NCBI GenBank assembly: GCA_963700195.1
Contig: CAVOWQ010000044.1
Coordinates: 1 to 64,000, forward strand
DNA length: 64,000 bases
Direction: 5' to 3'
From: AP-15 sp963700195
GTDB lineage: Bacteria; Pseudomonadota; Alphaproteobacteria; ATCC43930; CGMCC-115725
Positions 1-9,684 of the stretch are shown one piece after another. Every line of letters begins with the position of its first letter. Within the stretch, counting starts at the first letter, position 1. The notes beneath the pieces are model-generated. The model was not told the DNA's origin. It saw only the letters and a list, made by a program, of their open reading frames with translations, and searched no databases. A program made the position numbers and the translations under genes.

Positions 1-636
1 TTAGATCGCGCCACCGCCCCACCAGATGATCGAACACCGCTTGCTTGTGCCCTAGCAGCCGGTCGTGACAGCGGTACAGCTTGTGGATTTCCGCCAGCCC
101 GGCGTCTTCGCCCAGCAGATCGGCCAGCGCGCTGCGCTGAAACCACTCACGATGCAGGCGCCATTCGCTGCCCGGCGCCAGCAGACGGTAGGCGACCAGC
201 ACGAACAGCACCTCAGCCCAATGCGTCCCCCGCTTTCGCGAGGGCAGGCTCTTTGCGGCTCACTCCCAGCCGCTTCGACCAGAACTGATCGAGCTGCAGC
301 TCGCGCCACAGCATCAGTGCCAGCCAGCATGCGCCCCACTGCCGCGGCCGGCGCAGACGCAATTCCGACAGTCTGACGCCGACAATCGAGGCGTCCGCCA
401 GCAGCCCCTCGACAGCGGTCTTCCGGAAACAGCGACAGTGTCCGCGGCCGCGCGGCGCCTTCCTCCAAAACCTCGATCGACCGCCGCCACGCCAATTCCT
501 GCGTGTCGTTGATCTCACCCAGATACAGCACGTGCCGCTGCACCACGCGCCCGCCGGCGACCCGCGTGTTCTCGACAACGCTCCAGTAGCGATGTTGCTT
601 GCCATCCTTCCGGCGGACCTTGCAGCGCAAGAACAT
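1..636 (-). pseudogene. IS1634-type transposase, frameshifted, 3' part outside window
   Basis: The protein starts MFLRCKVRRKDGK and continues with the segments HRYWSVVENTRVAGGR and VQRHVLYLGEIND, which are characteristic of the N-terminus of IS1634-family (IS4 superfamily) DDE transposases. The frame breaks near 410-425, resumes with the segment SIVGVRLSELRLRRPRQWGA, breaks again near 225-240, and resumes with EVLFVLVAYRLLAPGSEWRL. It then runs off the left edge before the catalytic core. The ATG at 636 is preferred over an upstream TTG at 648. With two shifts it is probably inactive unless both are sequence errors. The group II intron lies 58 bp upstream of its start. Confidence 0.8.
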
Positions 637-1056
637 GATGGCCGCCAATTATCGGCACATTGGCGGCGGTGAGAATAGACTTGGTCGGCACTAGTGCGCC
701 GGGAGACCGGCAAGGAGTAGGTGGTGCAAGTCCACTGCGATGAAGGAGTAGCAACCCACATCGGCCCCGAGCCGTGCGCAGACGTCCGCGAGGACGTCGG
801 CGAAGCGTCGGCAGGGGAGCGTACAGGCCAGCCATTGAGCCGCGAAAGGACCATAATCCCGGATGCCGACGCTGTTAGTGCTGCGGAAGGCGAGACGGGC
901 GGGTGCGCTAGTGCGAGCGTCCGTCCGATCCGGCGTGGTCGGAGACCCTGGCATGTACGGACGCTCCTTGCACGGGAACCGGGAGGTCTCCTGGTCGGCC
1001 ATGCGCCCTTTGGGACGGATGGTCCGCGGCAGGAAGGCGAGGAGCCGTAGCTGCCG

Positions 1057-2532
1057 ATGCACGACCAGGAGAAGTCTGACTCCGGCATAGTAGCTGGGAA
1101 GCCGACGAACAAAGCCGGGCGACCGGCGGCGGAGTCGGTGGAGCCAAGGCCGGAGACCGAGGGGAACGCGGACCAGCAAAGCACACTCCGGACACAGGGC
1201 CGGGAACGGGTGACCCAGGCGCTGGGCCGCGTACGACAAGCCGCAAGGCAAAGGAAGAAGGAGAAGTTCACCGCGCTTCTGCACCACATCACGGTCGACA
1301 CACTTCGCGTGGCGTACTACGCGCTTAAGCGCAAGGCGGCGCCCGGGGTGGACGGCGTGACGTGGGAGGACTACGAGGCAGACCTCGAGCCGCGGCTCAC
1401 AGATCTGCATGGACGGGTCCATCGGGGAGCATACCGGCCGCAACCCTCCCGCCGGACCTACATACCGAAGGCGGACGGAAAGCAACGGCCGCTGGCGATC
1501 GCCGCCCTGGAGGACAAGATCGTCCAGGGCGCCACAGCCATGGTGCTCAACGCCATCTACGAGGAAGAATTCCTTGGGCTCTCGTACGGGTTCCGGCCCG
1601 GACGCGGACCACATGATGCGCTGGACGCCCTAGTCGTGGGGATCACCAGTCGGAAGGTGAACTGGATTCTTGACGCCGACATCCAAAACTTCTTTGGCAG
1701 CGTCAGCCGAGAATGGCTGGTCCGCTTCCTGGAACACCGGATCGGCGACAAGCGCATCATCCGCCTGATCCAGAAATGGCTGCAGGCGGGCATCCTCGAA
1801 GACGGGATCGTGACGGTCGATGACAGGGGAACCGGACAAGGCTCGGTGATTTCACCGCTCCTGGCCAATATCTACCTGCATTACTGCCTCGATCTGTGGG
1901 CCGCACGCTGGCGACGGCGCGAGGCCACCGGCGACATGATCGTCGTGCGGTACGCCGACGATCTGGTTGCCGGTTTCGAGCACGAGGTGGACGCCCGTCG
2001 TTTCCTCGATGCGATGCGTACGCGGTTTGAGACGTTCGCTCTGGCGCTCCATCCGGAGAAGACCCGCCTGATCGAGTTCGGCCGCCAGGCGGCGGTGAAC
2101 CGCGAGAAGCGTGGGCTCGGCAAACCGGAGACTTTCAACTTCCTTGGCTTTACCTTCATTTGCGGAAAATCACGTGGCGGCAAGTTCCTGGTTCACAGGA
2201 AGACCCGGCGCGACCGCATGCAGGCAAAACTCAAGGAGGTCAAGGAGCAACTGCGGCGACGCATGCACCAGCCGATCCCTGAACAGGGGAAATGGCTGAG
2301 GCAGGTCGTGACTGGACACTTCGTGTACTACGCGGTTCCGACTAATAGCCGGGCGCTCTCGGCGTTCCGGCAACACGTGACCGACCTCTGGCGGCGCACG
2401 CTCCGACGACGCAGCCAGCGGGACGGCACCACCTGGGATCGCATAGCGAAGCTCGTCGACGACTGGCTCCCCAAACCGCACATCCTTCACCCGTGGCCGA
2501 GCCAACGCTTTGCCGTTACCCACCCGAGGTAG
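1057..2532 (+). CDS. ltrA: Group II intron reverse transcriptase/maturase (LtrA type)
   Basis: A 491-aa intron-encoded protein that helps splicing and copies the intron RNA into DNA during retrohoming. Visible motifs are the RT block around KRKAAPGVDGVTW, the fingers motif RPLAIAALEDKIVQ, the GYGFRPGR-like block SYGFRPGRGPHDA, the catalytic YADD near residue 299 and the FNFLGFTF block after it. The C-terminal maturase (X) domain ends at LHPWPSQRF, and there is no HNH endonuclease domain, which suggests a lineage using other priming. The stop overlaps the start of the domain V region, as is usual. The ATG at 1057 is the first in frame; the conserved part begins near residue 70. Confidence 0.93.
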   Translation: MHDQEKSDSGIVAGKPTNKAGRPAAESVEPRPETEGNADQQSTLRTQGRERVTQALGRVRQAARQRKKEKFTALLHHITVDTLRVAYYALKRKAAPGVDGVTWEDYEADLEPRLTDLHGRVHRGAYRPQPSRRTYIPKADGKQRPLAIAALEDKIVQGATAMVLNAIYEEEFLGLSYGFRPGRGPHDALDALVVGITSRKVNWILDADIQNFFGSVSREWLVRFLEHRIGDKRIIRLIQKWLQAGILEDGIVTVDDRGTGQGSVISPLLANIYLHYCLDLWAARWRRREATGDMIVVRYADDLVAGFEHEVDARRFLDAMRTRFETFALALHPEKTRLIEFGRQAAVNREKRGLGKPETFNFLGFTFICGKSRGGKFLVHRKTRRDRMQAKLKEVKEQLRRRMHQPIPEQGKWLRQVVTGHFVYYAVPTNSRALSAFRQHVTDLWRRTLRRRSQRDGTTWDRIAKLVDDWLPKPHILHPWPSQRFAVTHPR

Positions 2533-2599
2533 GAGCCGGATGCCTTAATCGGGCACGTCCGGATCTGGGCGGGGGGCACTCAGTAATGGGTGTCCCTAC
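2533..2599 (+). ncRNA. Group II intron domains V and VI
   Basis: Bases 2533-2565 form the catalytic domain V hairpin: GAGCCGGATG pairs with the returning arm ending CGTCCGGATC. The second hairpin GGGCACTC / GGGTGTCC around the AGTAA segment fits domain VI with its bulged branch-point adenosine. The 3' splice site is about 2599. Recognised by motif and pairing only. Confidence 0.75.
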
Positions 2600-3451
2600 C
2601 GCGAACAGCCGATTTTCGGCGTTCTGGCCCGCGGCGCCCCTTGCCGCTCAATCACTTGCCCAGCGAAAATCGCGGAACGGCGGGTCGAATCGGCGAAGTT
2701 AGGCTAACGAACCTCTGGAGGATCATCTCCTTACCTGCTCGACGCTCGCTGCTGGCATCCACAACGGGGACTGCCGGTCGACGATCCGAGGTGGCGGGAA
2801 CCGGTCGCAGACGTGGCACCGATGCCGACAGAGAGAATGGGCCCGCCGCCCGGAGCTTCGCCGCCGATGCGCATGACTGCATCATGGTCAGGATCCAAAC
2901 GGACCTGCCGAATACAAGTTTGGTGGCGCGAAGCTGCGCCCCGATGGCGAGCTCCCCCTCGGATTAATACCCCGGACAAGCGTTGTCCGACGCCGCAGCT
3001 CAAGAAGCCCGTCTCCGGTCATCATCCCTCCGCGTGCTCAGGCGTCAAGGCGCTGCGAAACACAAGCGCCGCTAGGCGGCAAGCCGCCAAGCTTTGCTAC
3101 CGTTTCGGTCCCTTGACCCCTTCCGCGCGCTCCGCGAACCTGATCGCAGGCGACGGGACGAAAAACGGCCTTTCCCGCTCCGAACAAAAAACCCTCAGCG
3201 CAACCCAAAACAACCGCTTGACAGGAAAAGCCCCATACAAGTCTGCATACTGGGGCAGTGCTGAGGCATGCAACGATTGACGCATCGAAGACGTCTGGCT
3301 CGAGAAGTAACTCTTCGGGGCCTTCCCGACGATAGATTAGTGATCCGAATAAATCCGCGCATTCTGCTGTTGCACCGCGTGCATCGTAGTGATAGACGCC
3401 AGAGAGATTGATCAATTCTGGTCAAGCTTTACTCTGCCCCGAAGGTACAGA
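2600..3451. other. Stretch without a recognisable gene, downstream of the group II intron
   Basis: Short open frames exist on both strands but show no family motif or plausible start signal. The right flank of the intron contains an inverted pair, cgattttcg at about 2610 and cgaaaatcg at about 2665, which could be part of the end of the IS that hosts the intron. Nothing else is supported here. Confidence 0.4.
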
Positions 3452-3894
3452 ATGTCGACATTGGACGAGATCACCAACGAGAAGCAGCGGATAACGGAGG
3501 CACTCGCGCGCGTCGATGCGCAGCGCGAAAAGCTTACTGGACAGCTCGAAGAACTGGAGGCGACCGAGCGTGTGCTCGCGCGCTACAGCAAGGGCACGCA
3601 GACGAAAAAGACGGCCTCGGCCAAGACGCCGACCACGGCAACGAAGTCGGCCGCTCCAGCGCGACCAGGCGGGCGCTCGCGCACTGCGACCGCAAAACCG
3701 GCTGGCGGCAAGCGCAGCTCGCCGAGCCTCAGCGATCAGGTCCTTGCCCTGGCAATCGGCAAGACGCAGCAGGAAATCACCGCGCATGCAAGGGCGCTCG
3801 CCCGAACCATGTCGGCGCCGCGATTGCCCGGCACAAGCGGGCTGGCCGTATCGAAGAGCGCGATGGGAAGCTCTACGCCACGCAGTCGGCGTGA
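3452..3894 (+). pseudogene. Small conserved hypothetical protein, coiled-coil N-terminus, single-base deletion
   Basis: The frame begins MSTLDEITNEKQRITEALAR, a charged coiled coil to about residue 45. A Thr/Lys/Ala-rich linker and a small winged-helix-like module follow. The frame is lost near 3790, where one A seems to be missing in the CATGCAAGGG run. In the next frame it continues with ARPNHVGAAIARHKRAGRIE and ends after GKLYATQSA. Corrected length is 147 aa. The architecture, coiled coil followed by a module ending RHKRAGRIEERDGKLYAT, is one I know from short hypothetical proteins of Bradyrhizobium and relatives. Function unknown. Confidence 0.65.
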
Positions 3895-4414
3895 CGCACC
3901 TCCAAGACCACGAGCTTGCGGGAAAAAGTTCGTGACCACCGTCCGCGCGATCGGCGCGCGCTCTCCCCTTGCGCGCGCCCTCGCCGCCTTCGGCGAATCG
4001 GGCGACCGCTCGGGTAAATCCCCCACCCGGGCGGGTCTGATTGCTGCTGCGTAGCGACAGCCGAGGCAGTCGGAGTGTCTGACGGAGTGTCACCCCGCCC
4101 TGCAATGCTCCGCAGGGGCCAATTACGGCCGCGGCAACTGGCGCGAAATTGCCCGAGGCGCGGACATCGCAGCCGCGCCACCCTTGGGGCTCGTTTCTGG
4201 CACCAGGCCGCTCGCCTTACAAGTTGAAACGACTGGCGGCTGCGCTCGATACATTGGGCTGCACAATCGAGATCGCAGTCAGCGACCAGACTGCAGAAAG
4301 GCGCCCTCCTATAGTCGATCGGCAGCCGCAACCCGAAACAGAGGACGGGCGTTTGCGGCGGCGCGTGTTGGCGTGATCTGCAAGCGCATCAGCGAACCGC
4401 AGCGTAACCCCACC
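3895..4414. other. Stretch without a recognisable gene
   Basis: About 520 bp between two small hypothetical genes. Open frames on both strands have no recognisable motif. An inverted pair, GCGCGC...GCGCGC near 3955-3980, may be a decayed hairpin. No RNA gene is seen. Confidence 0.3.
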
Positions 4415-4971
4415 TCAAGGAAGCTTGGCTAGGAAGGCATCAAGATCGCTGAGGACGCTGATGATCTCTTCGCAGTAGGCAAAGAGGCGATCAAAATCGG
4501 CCGTTTGCGCTTCTCGTTGGCCAGCAAGCAGCAATGCGGCGTCCCGTTCGACGCGGTAACTGATGGCCGTTTCCATCAGGCCGAGAAAACCACTGGAGCT
4601 AATCGGTCCTTGTTTGGTGATCTCTTCTGGGCGAATAACGGCATGGGCTAGCAGATGACGCTGGCTACTCCTTCCCGTGAGTGTCTTGATGCGCTGATAC
4701 AGCGCAGACCACTCGCTCAACATGGGGTTTCCATCAAGGGCGCGTTGCACCGCGGCGTCGGCCATTTCACGCCGTGTCGAGGCGTTCCATATTTTGTAGA
4801 AGAAGCTGGCGGCGAGCTCTCGGTTGATCTTTGTGGCGCGTTCGAACACATCGAAATAGGTCAGCTCCAGCCCAGCGGCCAAACTCATGATCGCGCCGGC
4901 TAGGGCGTAGAACGAATCTCCTCGTTTGCGGACTTGATATCATCGAGGTTCGGAATATGCAGCGTTTGCAT
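4415..4971 (-). pseudogene. Hypothetical helical protein with a frameshift near its N-terminus
   Basis: From the ATG at 4888 a 157-aa helical, soluble-looking protein reads through to 4415. Upstream, the ATG at 4971 opens a frame MQTLHIPNLDDIKSANEEIR that stops, while the next frame reads FYALAGAIMSLAAGLELTYF straight into the 157-aa protein. This suggests one gene of about 185 aa with a single-base indel near 4912. I recognise no family. Starting at 4888 without the upstream part is the alternative. Confidence 0.5.
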
Positions 4972-5055
4972 GGTCGATCGGGGGCGGGAGGCAGATGGTT
5001 ACCAGTTCGACGAGCTCGTGCTTCCCAGGGGGACAATCGGCCGGTCCAATGCAAC

Positions 5056-5816
5056 AATTTAATCATTGCAAGCCGGGGAAAAGACAATACCTCGGTGTCC
5101 CCCGCGTGCGGGCCGCTCTGATATTTCCCGTTGGCCGCGATCTGGCCGCGGGCGTTGATGCCGACAGCGTTGTACGGCGATAGCTGAATTTGGCCATACA
5201 GCGGATCGCTGGGCGCGATCAGCGAGTTTGCTTCGTAGACCGCGCCGTCGATCCATACAACCACGGTAATGTTCGACGCACCCACGATAATCCCGCTGTC
5301 GTTGATCGCCTCTGCGGCACAGCTTTGGCCGGGTAGGCAGGGAAGGATCGTGAAGTTTCCGTCGCGCCACAGAAAGGCGTGGGAAGCCCCGTCGGGCTGG
5401 TGCTCCGACAGCCCGACGATATCATCGAAGTTGTCGATGGCGAAGGGGGCGAGTATCGTGTCCCCGGTCGGAAGGCCGAGATTTTGCCACTGGTTGCCGC
5501 TCCACAGCAGCAGCGGGGTCAGGAAGGATTGCCCCCCGTTGACGGGAATATCAGCCCTTCCCGCGATGTGGTCCAGGTCGTTGATGGCGTCGGCCACACT
5601 GTCAATCGCCCCCGGGATCGTGCCGAGGTCTTGCAGCGAACCGTGCGTGAACAAGTAGGCGTGGGCGATATTCGCAGCCGCGTTATGGTAATAGCCGACC
5701 ACGTCGCCGCGCGCGTTGATGCCGTTGGCAGCAGCGTTCGGAGTGATTGCGGTCAGTTGGCCGTTCTGTAGGACAGCAGCGCCGGACGTTGCCGTGACCC
5801 TTGCTGCCGAGCTTTT
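5056..5816 (-). pseudogene. HAF-repeat protein fragment
   Basis: Several copies of the extracellular HAF repeat pattern are readable in one frame: GSLQDLGTIPGAIDSVADAI, INARGDVVGYY, INDSGIIVGAS and the final INARGQIAANGKY. Such proteins form beta-propeller-like secreted repeats of unknown role. The usual signal peptide is missing, since the frame enters from inside the neighbouring membrane-protein gene. The C-terminal reading past about 5056 overlaps another gene on the same strand and looks non-coding. It is best read as an internal fragment joined to foreign sequence at both ends. Confidence 0.6.
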
Positions 5817-6033
5817 GGAGGGAAGTGTGCGCACCGAGCGCTCTCGGGATGAGTTGCCGAAGTTCGATTGCGAGGGACTTGCGGAGGGCATCGATCTCGC
5901 GATCAGCCTTCCGTCGCTCGACCTTCAGCGTGACGAACACCGTGATAATCGCGGCGATCAATGCGATCAGTCCAGCGAACAAGGTCTGCCAATGATCGAC
6001 GAAATCGACGATGGTCGTGTAGTGCCACGGCAC
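5683..6033 (-). CDS. Small single-pass membrane protein
   Basis: The GTG at 6033 is preceded by a very strong ribosome site (GGAGGAAGGAAG, 6-8 bases upstream), which decides the start. The product begins MPWHYTTIVDFVDHWQ. It then has one transmembrane helix (TLFAGLIALIAAIITVFVTL, about residues 16-35) and a charged coiled-coil-like tail (VERRKADREIDALRKSLAIE). The last 40 codons overlap the HAF-repeat frame and may not be genuine, so the true C-terminus could have been lost at a junction near 5800. Function unknown. Confidence 0.5.
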   Translation of the reverse strand: MPWHYTTIVDFVDHWQTLFAGLIALIAAIITVFVTLKVERRKADREIDALRKSLAIELRQLIPRALGAHTSLQKLGSKGHGNVRRCCPTERPTDRNHSERCCQRHQRARRRGRLLP

Positions 6034-6216
6034 GGCCGCTTCCTTCCTCCAGACTCGGCTTGCGCCAGGATCTCCGGCTACGTGCACCTCAAGATCTGCG
6101 AGGTGTAGTTTGTCGCAGCGCAACGGCCACTCTCGCGCGGTTCGTGCCGATTGAGCCGGGGCAATCACCCCCGAGCGGGCTCAGGGCCTTTAGCCGGATT
6201 CGGCGCTAGGTGAAGA

Positions 6217-6402
6217 TCAGGAGACCGCGTTCTTGACCATCTCCAGGGCCGCATCGCGTCCTCGCTCCGCCTCGTCTTTTGTTGGCATAGACGATCGGCG
6301 GGCCAATCGGCCGATCCTGAGCATCGAGGATAGTGAACCCGTATCCCGTCTTGTTGCCGCCAGGTAGAACTCCTCTTGCACTTCGCTGACCGTGTAAGGC
6401 AT
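6217..6402 (-). pseudogene. Small conserved-looking protein with two compensating frameshifts
   Basis: Reading from the ATG at 6402, MPYTVSEVQEEFYLA continues in a second frame as KTGYGFTILDAQDRPIGPPI and returns to the first as KDEAERGRDAALEMVKNAVS. Together they give a sensible protein of about 62 aa, resembling short DUF-type proteins that mix a beta hairpin with a C-terminal helix. The two shifts, near 6350 and 6285, cancel each other. Function unknown. Confidence 0.45.
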
Positions 6403-6758
6403 CCGCTGTTCTTCCCGAACCAATGAACCCCACGTCGCCCCGGCCAGGTTGCATCACCTCCCGCCGGCATGTCCAGCGGCCCGCTGCGATTGACACACCA
6501 TTAACCTACGTTCGTCGTCGATGTGCCGCGGGCAGTGGAGCACAGTGCCGCAATGCCGCGATTGCACCAAAGGATATCAATGCCTTGCATGGTGGGTCGC
6601 GGATAGGGCAATGGCGGCCATCACAGCAGCAGGAGTAGAACAATTGGCACCGGGAGCAAGGTATGGTTTACCTCGCGCACAGTCTCGAAGCAGCCCTGGC
6701 CCGACCATCGCGGATCCCTTTATCAACGGCCCGGTCGCGCGCCTCGAGGTCGCCGACC

Positions 6759-7085
6759 TCATCGGCGAGAGCGCCTGGCGATAGCGACCTTCCGCATCAA
6801 TTCCTGCACCTCTTGGCGGCGCACGAAGGCACGGTATATTCGCTAAGACTGGCACGCCGCGCGATAACCGCAGCGGCCATCGCGAACTCCATGCTAAACT
6901 TGGCTTCAAGCCCGGTCCGAGGCGCGTGGTTGCGCAGGATCACGGAGTGTGTCCGGCTGATCGCGACGGTGATCCGGGCGATCTCCGCCGGCTTCAGTGG
7001 ACGTTTGGCGAGCAGGTCCAGCATGCCGTCGAGGGCGCGGTCCGAGGTTTGCGCGCCGCCAGCAAACAGCTTACCGAATTCTTGA
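6759..7085 (-). pseudogene. MmgE/PrpD family C-terminal fragment
   Basis: Only the C-terminal part is present. It includes LLAKRPLKPAEIARITVAIS, then EAKFSMEFAMAAAVIARR, which is the conserved KFS...A.A block of MmgE/PrpD proteins (2-methylcitrate dehydratase relatives). The frame shifts near 6830 and continues AFVRRQEVQELMRKVAIA before a stop. The upstream two thirds of the gene are absent, so this is a relic left by an insertion or deletion. Confidence 0.6.
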
Positions 7086-7249
7086 AGCCCCGGACGGGAT
7101 CACGCCGTTCGCGACCTGGCTGCGCAAATTGATCGACCATCGCTCGACCTCGCCTATCGGGCTGCGCGCGATATGGGAATTGACAGAGTGACTTGAACCG
7201 CGCGCCGGCACTCTTATATGCCTCACGTGCGACATGTGAGGATCGTGAA

Positions 7250-7816
7250 ATGCGAATAGATATGGCCACCCTGGGAGGGGGCGCCGTGCTGACGGGGGCG
7301 GTGAACGGCGCGGCCGCGTTGAGCCGACTGGTGGCAGCGACCACAGCGGAACCGCAGCGGCCCGAACCAATTTTTCTCGACTTCTCCAAGGTCGAGGTGG
7401 CAACGGCAAGCTACCTTCGCGAAAGCATCCTTGCCTTTCGGGACCTAGTGCGGGGTCGGCGATCGACCTTCTATCCTGTGATCGCCAACGCCAACGACAC
7501 TGTGCGCGACGAACTCGCCGAGCTGATGCGCACGCGCGGCGACGTTCTCATGATCTGCTCGCTGGATGCCAGCGATACCGTAATCGGGACGGATCTGATC
7601 GGCGAACTCGATCCCAAGCAGCGGATCACCTTCGATCTGGTGCGCGAACGCGGCGAAACCGATGCCGGCGAGCTGATGCGGGTTTACGGCGAAGGCGAGG
7701 GCCTCAAGCATACGACCGCATGGAACAACCGGCTCACCGCGCTCGCCGCCCGCGGCTTGCTGATGGAAATCAGCCAGGGTCGGGCGAAGCGCTACCGGCC
7801 GCTTTTCGAGGCATGA
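7250..7816 (+). CDS. STAS-like (DUF4325) protein with C-terminal winged-helix-like domain
   Basis: A 188-aa protein, first gene of a tight cluster. The N-terminal half carries a STAS-like core: IFLDFSKVEVATASYLRESI resembles DUF4325, a domain often encoded beside GHKL ATPases in phospho-switch or partner-switch arrangements. Residues 125-188 (ITFDLVRERGETDAGELMRV and TAWNNRLTALAARGLLMEIS) look like a winged helix ending in a basic wing RAKRYRPLF. I infer a regulator that joins a switch domain to DNA or RNA binding. The ATG at 7250 is chosen over one at 7193 because the fold starts there and a GAGG precedes it. One base separates its stop from the next ATG. Confidence 0.7.
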   Translation: MRIDMATLGGGAVLTGAVNGAAALSRLVAATTAEPQRPEPIFLDFSKVEVATASYLRESILAFRDLVRGRRSTFYPVIANANDTVRDELAELMRTRGDVLMICSLDASDTVIGTDLIGELDPKQRITFDLVRERGETDAGELMRVYGEGEGLKHTTAWNNRLTALAARGLLMEISQGRAKRYRPLFEA

Positions 7817-7817
7817 G

Positions 7818-8165
7818 ATGGGGGCTGACTTCATCGAGAAGGCCACACCGACCTTCAAGAAGAGCTGGGATCGGGCGCGTATCGCGCTGGCAACGGCCGA
7901 CCTGTTCACCCGCTCGCCGTGCGGTGCGGCTCGCCTCGCTGCGGCAGAGATTGTCGGCAACGCGACACTCCAGATCGGAGACCATTTGACGGTCGAGTCG
8001 CAGGACGGGGGGCTCGCTGCCCTGCTGGGCAACACTGAGGTCGCGCGCTTCACAAAGCCCTCGCCGGATTTAGTGAAGGCGGTTGCGGAATCCTGCGGCG
8101 TCGCCAAGGGCATCGTCGAGCAGGTGCACGAGCTTGCCGGCGTTGCGGAGATTTCCCTGTGCTGA
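7818..8165 (+). CDS. 115-aa cassette protein of unknown function
   Basis: It begins one base after the stop of the STAS-like gene and its end overlaps the next gene by 7 bp, so it is co-translated. It is a soluble alpha/beta protein without signal or membrane segments. It contains SWDRARIALATADLFTRSP, a hydrophobic-acidic middle and a helical end VAKGIVEQVHELAGVAEISL. I do not recognise a family. Its fixed position between a STAS-like protein and a Cys-rich protein argues for a role in the same complex. Confidence 0.65.
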   Translation: MGADFIEKATPTFKKSWDRARIALATADLFTRSPCGAARLAAAEIVGNATLQIGDHLTVESQDGGLAALLGNTEVARFTKPSPDLVKAVAESCGVAKGIVEQVHELAGVAEISLC

Positions 8166-9299
8166 CGCAAACCGAACCACCGCCGCGCAATCCACGCCGC
8201 GAACGCCGCCTGTGGCATGATGAAAGCCGTAACACCCCTTCGCTCGGCTGTCTTGGCTGCCGGGAGCAAGAGTTGTGTGGTCGCTTGCGGATGAAGGCGG
8301 CCTTCTTCGATTGCCTGCAATTCTGTTGCGGCAAATCGGAAAACTGTGATCGGGTTTGCCGTAATAATCCTGACTACGTAGATCGGGTGCGGGAGGTCGG
8401 AGGTTTCGCGCTCGACAACGTGCCGTGCGCGCCCCTGCTCAACGCGCCTGAGCTCCCGCGCCTCGTGCCTGTAATCTTCCACGGCAACAGCAGGGCGTCG
8501 GCGGTGGTGTTTTCGGTCGCAGCGCTGCCGCTCTACCGGATGTTCGACCGGCGCTCGGGTGCGCCGCGCTTTGCGGACCACGCCTCTATCTGCGCAGCTT
8601 TCGGAATCGCGCCAGGAACAGTCATCATGTTGACTGGCACGGACCGTGAACCCTCCGCTGGAACGCTGGTGGGGCTTCGGCGGAGAGATACGCAGGGCGG
8701 GGATACGGGCGCTGAGGGGCGCGGGGGTGGGGCTCGTGACCACTCCGAACTACAGTCTGTTCCTGGATCGGCCGCGCTGGGACGACCTGCACGCAATGAA
8801 GCGGATCGCGCTCGTGCATCAAGAATTCCTGTCCGAAGGGATGCCGGCAGCGCTGCACGTGAACGGGCGCACCGAAACGGATTTTCGGCGCTGGGGCGCC
8901 TATTTAGCCTCGCGGCCGGAAATAACCCATCTCGCCTGTGAGTTCACGACCGGCACAGGTTGGGCCGGCCGACGGGAGCAACATGCTGCTTGGCTCGCCG
9001 GTCTACCAGCGGCGGCCGAACGTCCGCTGCACCTCGTGATCCGAGGCGGCACTGAAATCTTGCCGATCCTCTCTCAGGCCTTCGCGCGCCTAACGGTTCT
9101 CGACACTTCAATCTTCATGAAGACGATGATGCGTCGCCGCGCAGTGCCGGCCGACAACGTGCGCCTCGCCTGGCACCGCGCACCGACAGCTACCGGGCTG
9201 CCGCTCGATGATCTCTTTGCGGAGAACCTGGCAACGGTAGACGGTTGGCTCGGCGACATCTCCGCCCCTCCAATCGGTGTAGAGCACCCGCCGGCATGA
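8159..9299 (+). pseudogene. Cys-rich DUF4417-like protein, one frameshift
   Basis: The GTG at 8159 overlaps the previous stop. The N-terminal part has a dense cysteine set (CLGCREQELCG, then CLQFCCGKSENCDRVC), probably a zinc or iron-sulfur cluster. The frame breaks near 8651, where one T looks inserted after GAACCC. It continues as LERWWGFGGEIRRAGIRALR and VGLVTTPNYSLFLDRPRW, which matches the DUF4417 pattern (tPNYSl.. then a shared region on a host or partner position). Corrected length is 379 aa. It ends in ATGA, where the next cassette gene probably began before IS3 inserted. Confidence 0.6.
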
Positions 9300-9360
9300 C
9301 GGCCGTTTGGGATTGACCCGGTTTGGTGGACACCCTGAGTTCTCGCCAGAGGTGCTGCCG

Positions 9361-9684
9361 ATGCCAAGAACACGTCCACCATATTCGCCGGAGTTTCGCC
9401 GACAGATGGTCGACCTCGTCCGTGCTGGACGTAATCCTGACGATCTTGCCCGCGAGTTTGAGCCAAGCGGCCACTCCATTCGCGCGTGGGTCGCCCAGGC
9501 TGAGCGAAACGAGGGCCGCCGGGAGGAGGCGGCTCCTGGTCTGACCGCATTCGAGCGTGGTGAGTTGACCCGGCTGCGGCGTGAGAACAAGCAGCTGCGG
9601 CTGGAGCGCGATATTCTTTCAAAAGCCGCGGCCTGGTTTGCTCGGGAGACCGGCACGCTGCCGACCGGCTCTTCCGGTTCATGA
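9361..9684 (+). CDS. IS3-family transposase OrfA
   Basis: A 107-aa helix-turn-helix protein starting MPRTRPPYSPEFRRQMVDLV, with the segment RSIRAWVAQAERNEG-like HTH core (GHSIRAWVAQAER). A leucine-zipper-like tail LTRLRRENKQLRLERDILSK follows, typical of OrfA of IS3 elements. It overlaps OrfB by 4 bp (ATGA); in this family a programmed -1 shift makes the OrfAB transposase, and a CTTTCAAAAG stretch near 9616 is a possible slip site. Confidence 0.9.
   Translation: MPRTRPPYSPEFRRQMVDLVRAGRNPDDLAREFEPSGHSIRAWVAQAERNEGRREEAAPGLTAFERGELTRLRRENKQLRLERDILSKAAAWFARETGTLPTGSSGS

Larger units (their letters stand above)
694..2599 (+). mobile_element. Group II intron, complete, with reverse transcriptase ORF
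   Basis: The left end GTGCGCCGGGAG matches the GUGYG 5' consensus of group II introns. It is followed by a structured leader of about 360 bp, a maturase gene, a domain V hairpin and a domain VI hairpin ending CCCTAC. The element is about 1.9 kb. The right boundary is placed by the AY 3' rule and could be off by one or two bases. It sits just outside the start of the IS1634-type transposase, so it may have inserted into the terminal region of that IS. Confidence 0.85.

Noticed and set aside
213..1301. Long minus-strand frame of 362 codons across the IS/intron junction
   Set aside because: It runs antisense through the intron RNA and only its last part coincides with the shifted transposase; no start signal or coherent protein.
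2813..3415. Overlapping frames on both strands between intron and first small gene
   Set aside because: No motif, no ribosome site and compositions typical of GC-rich noise.
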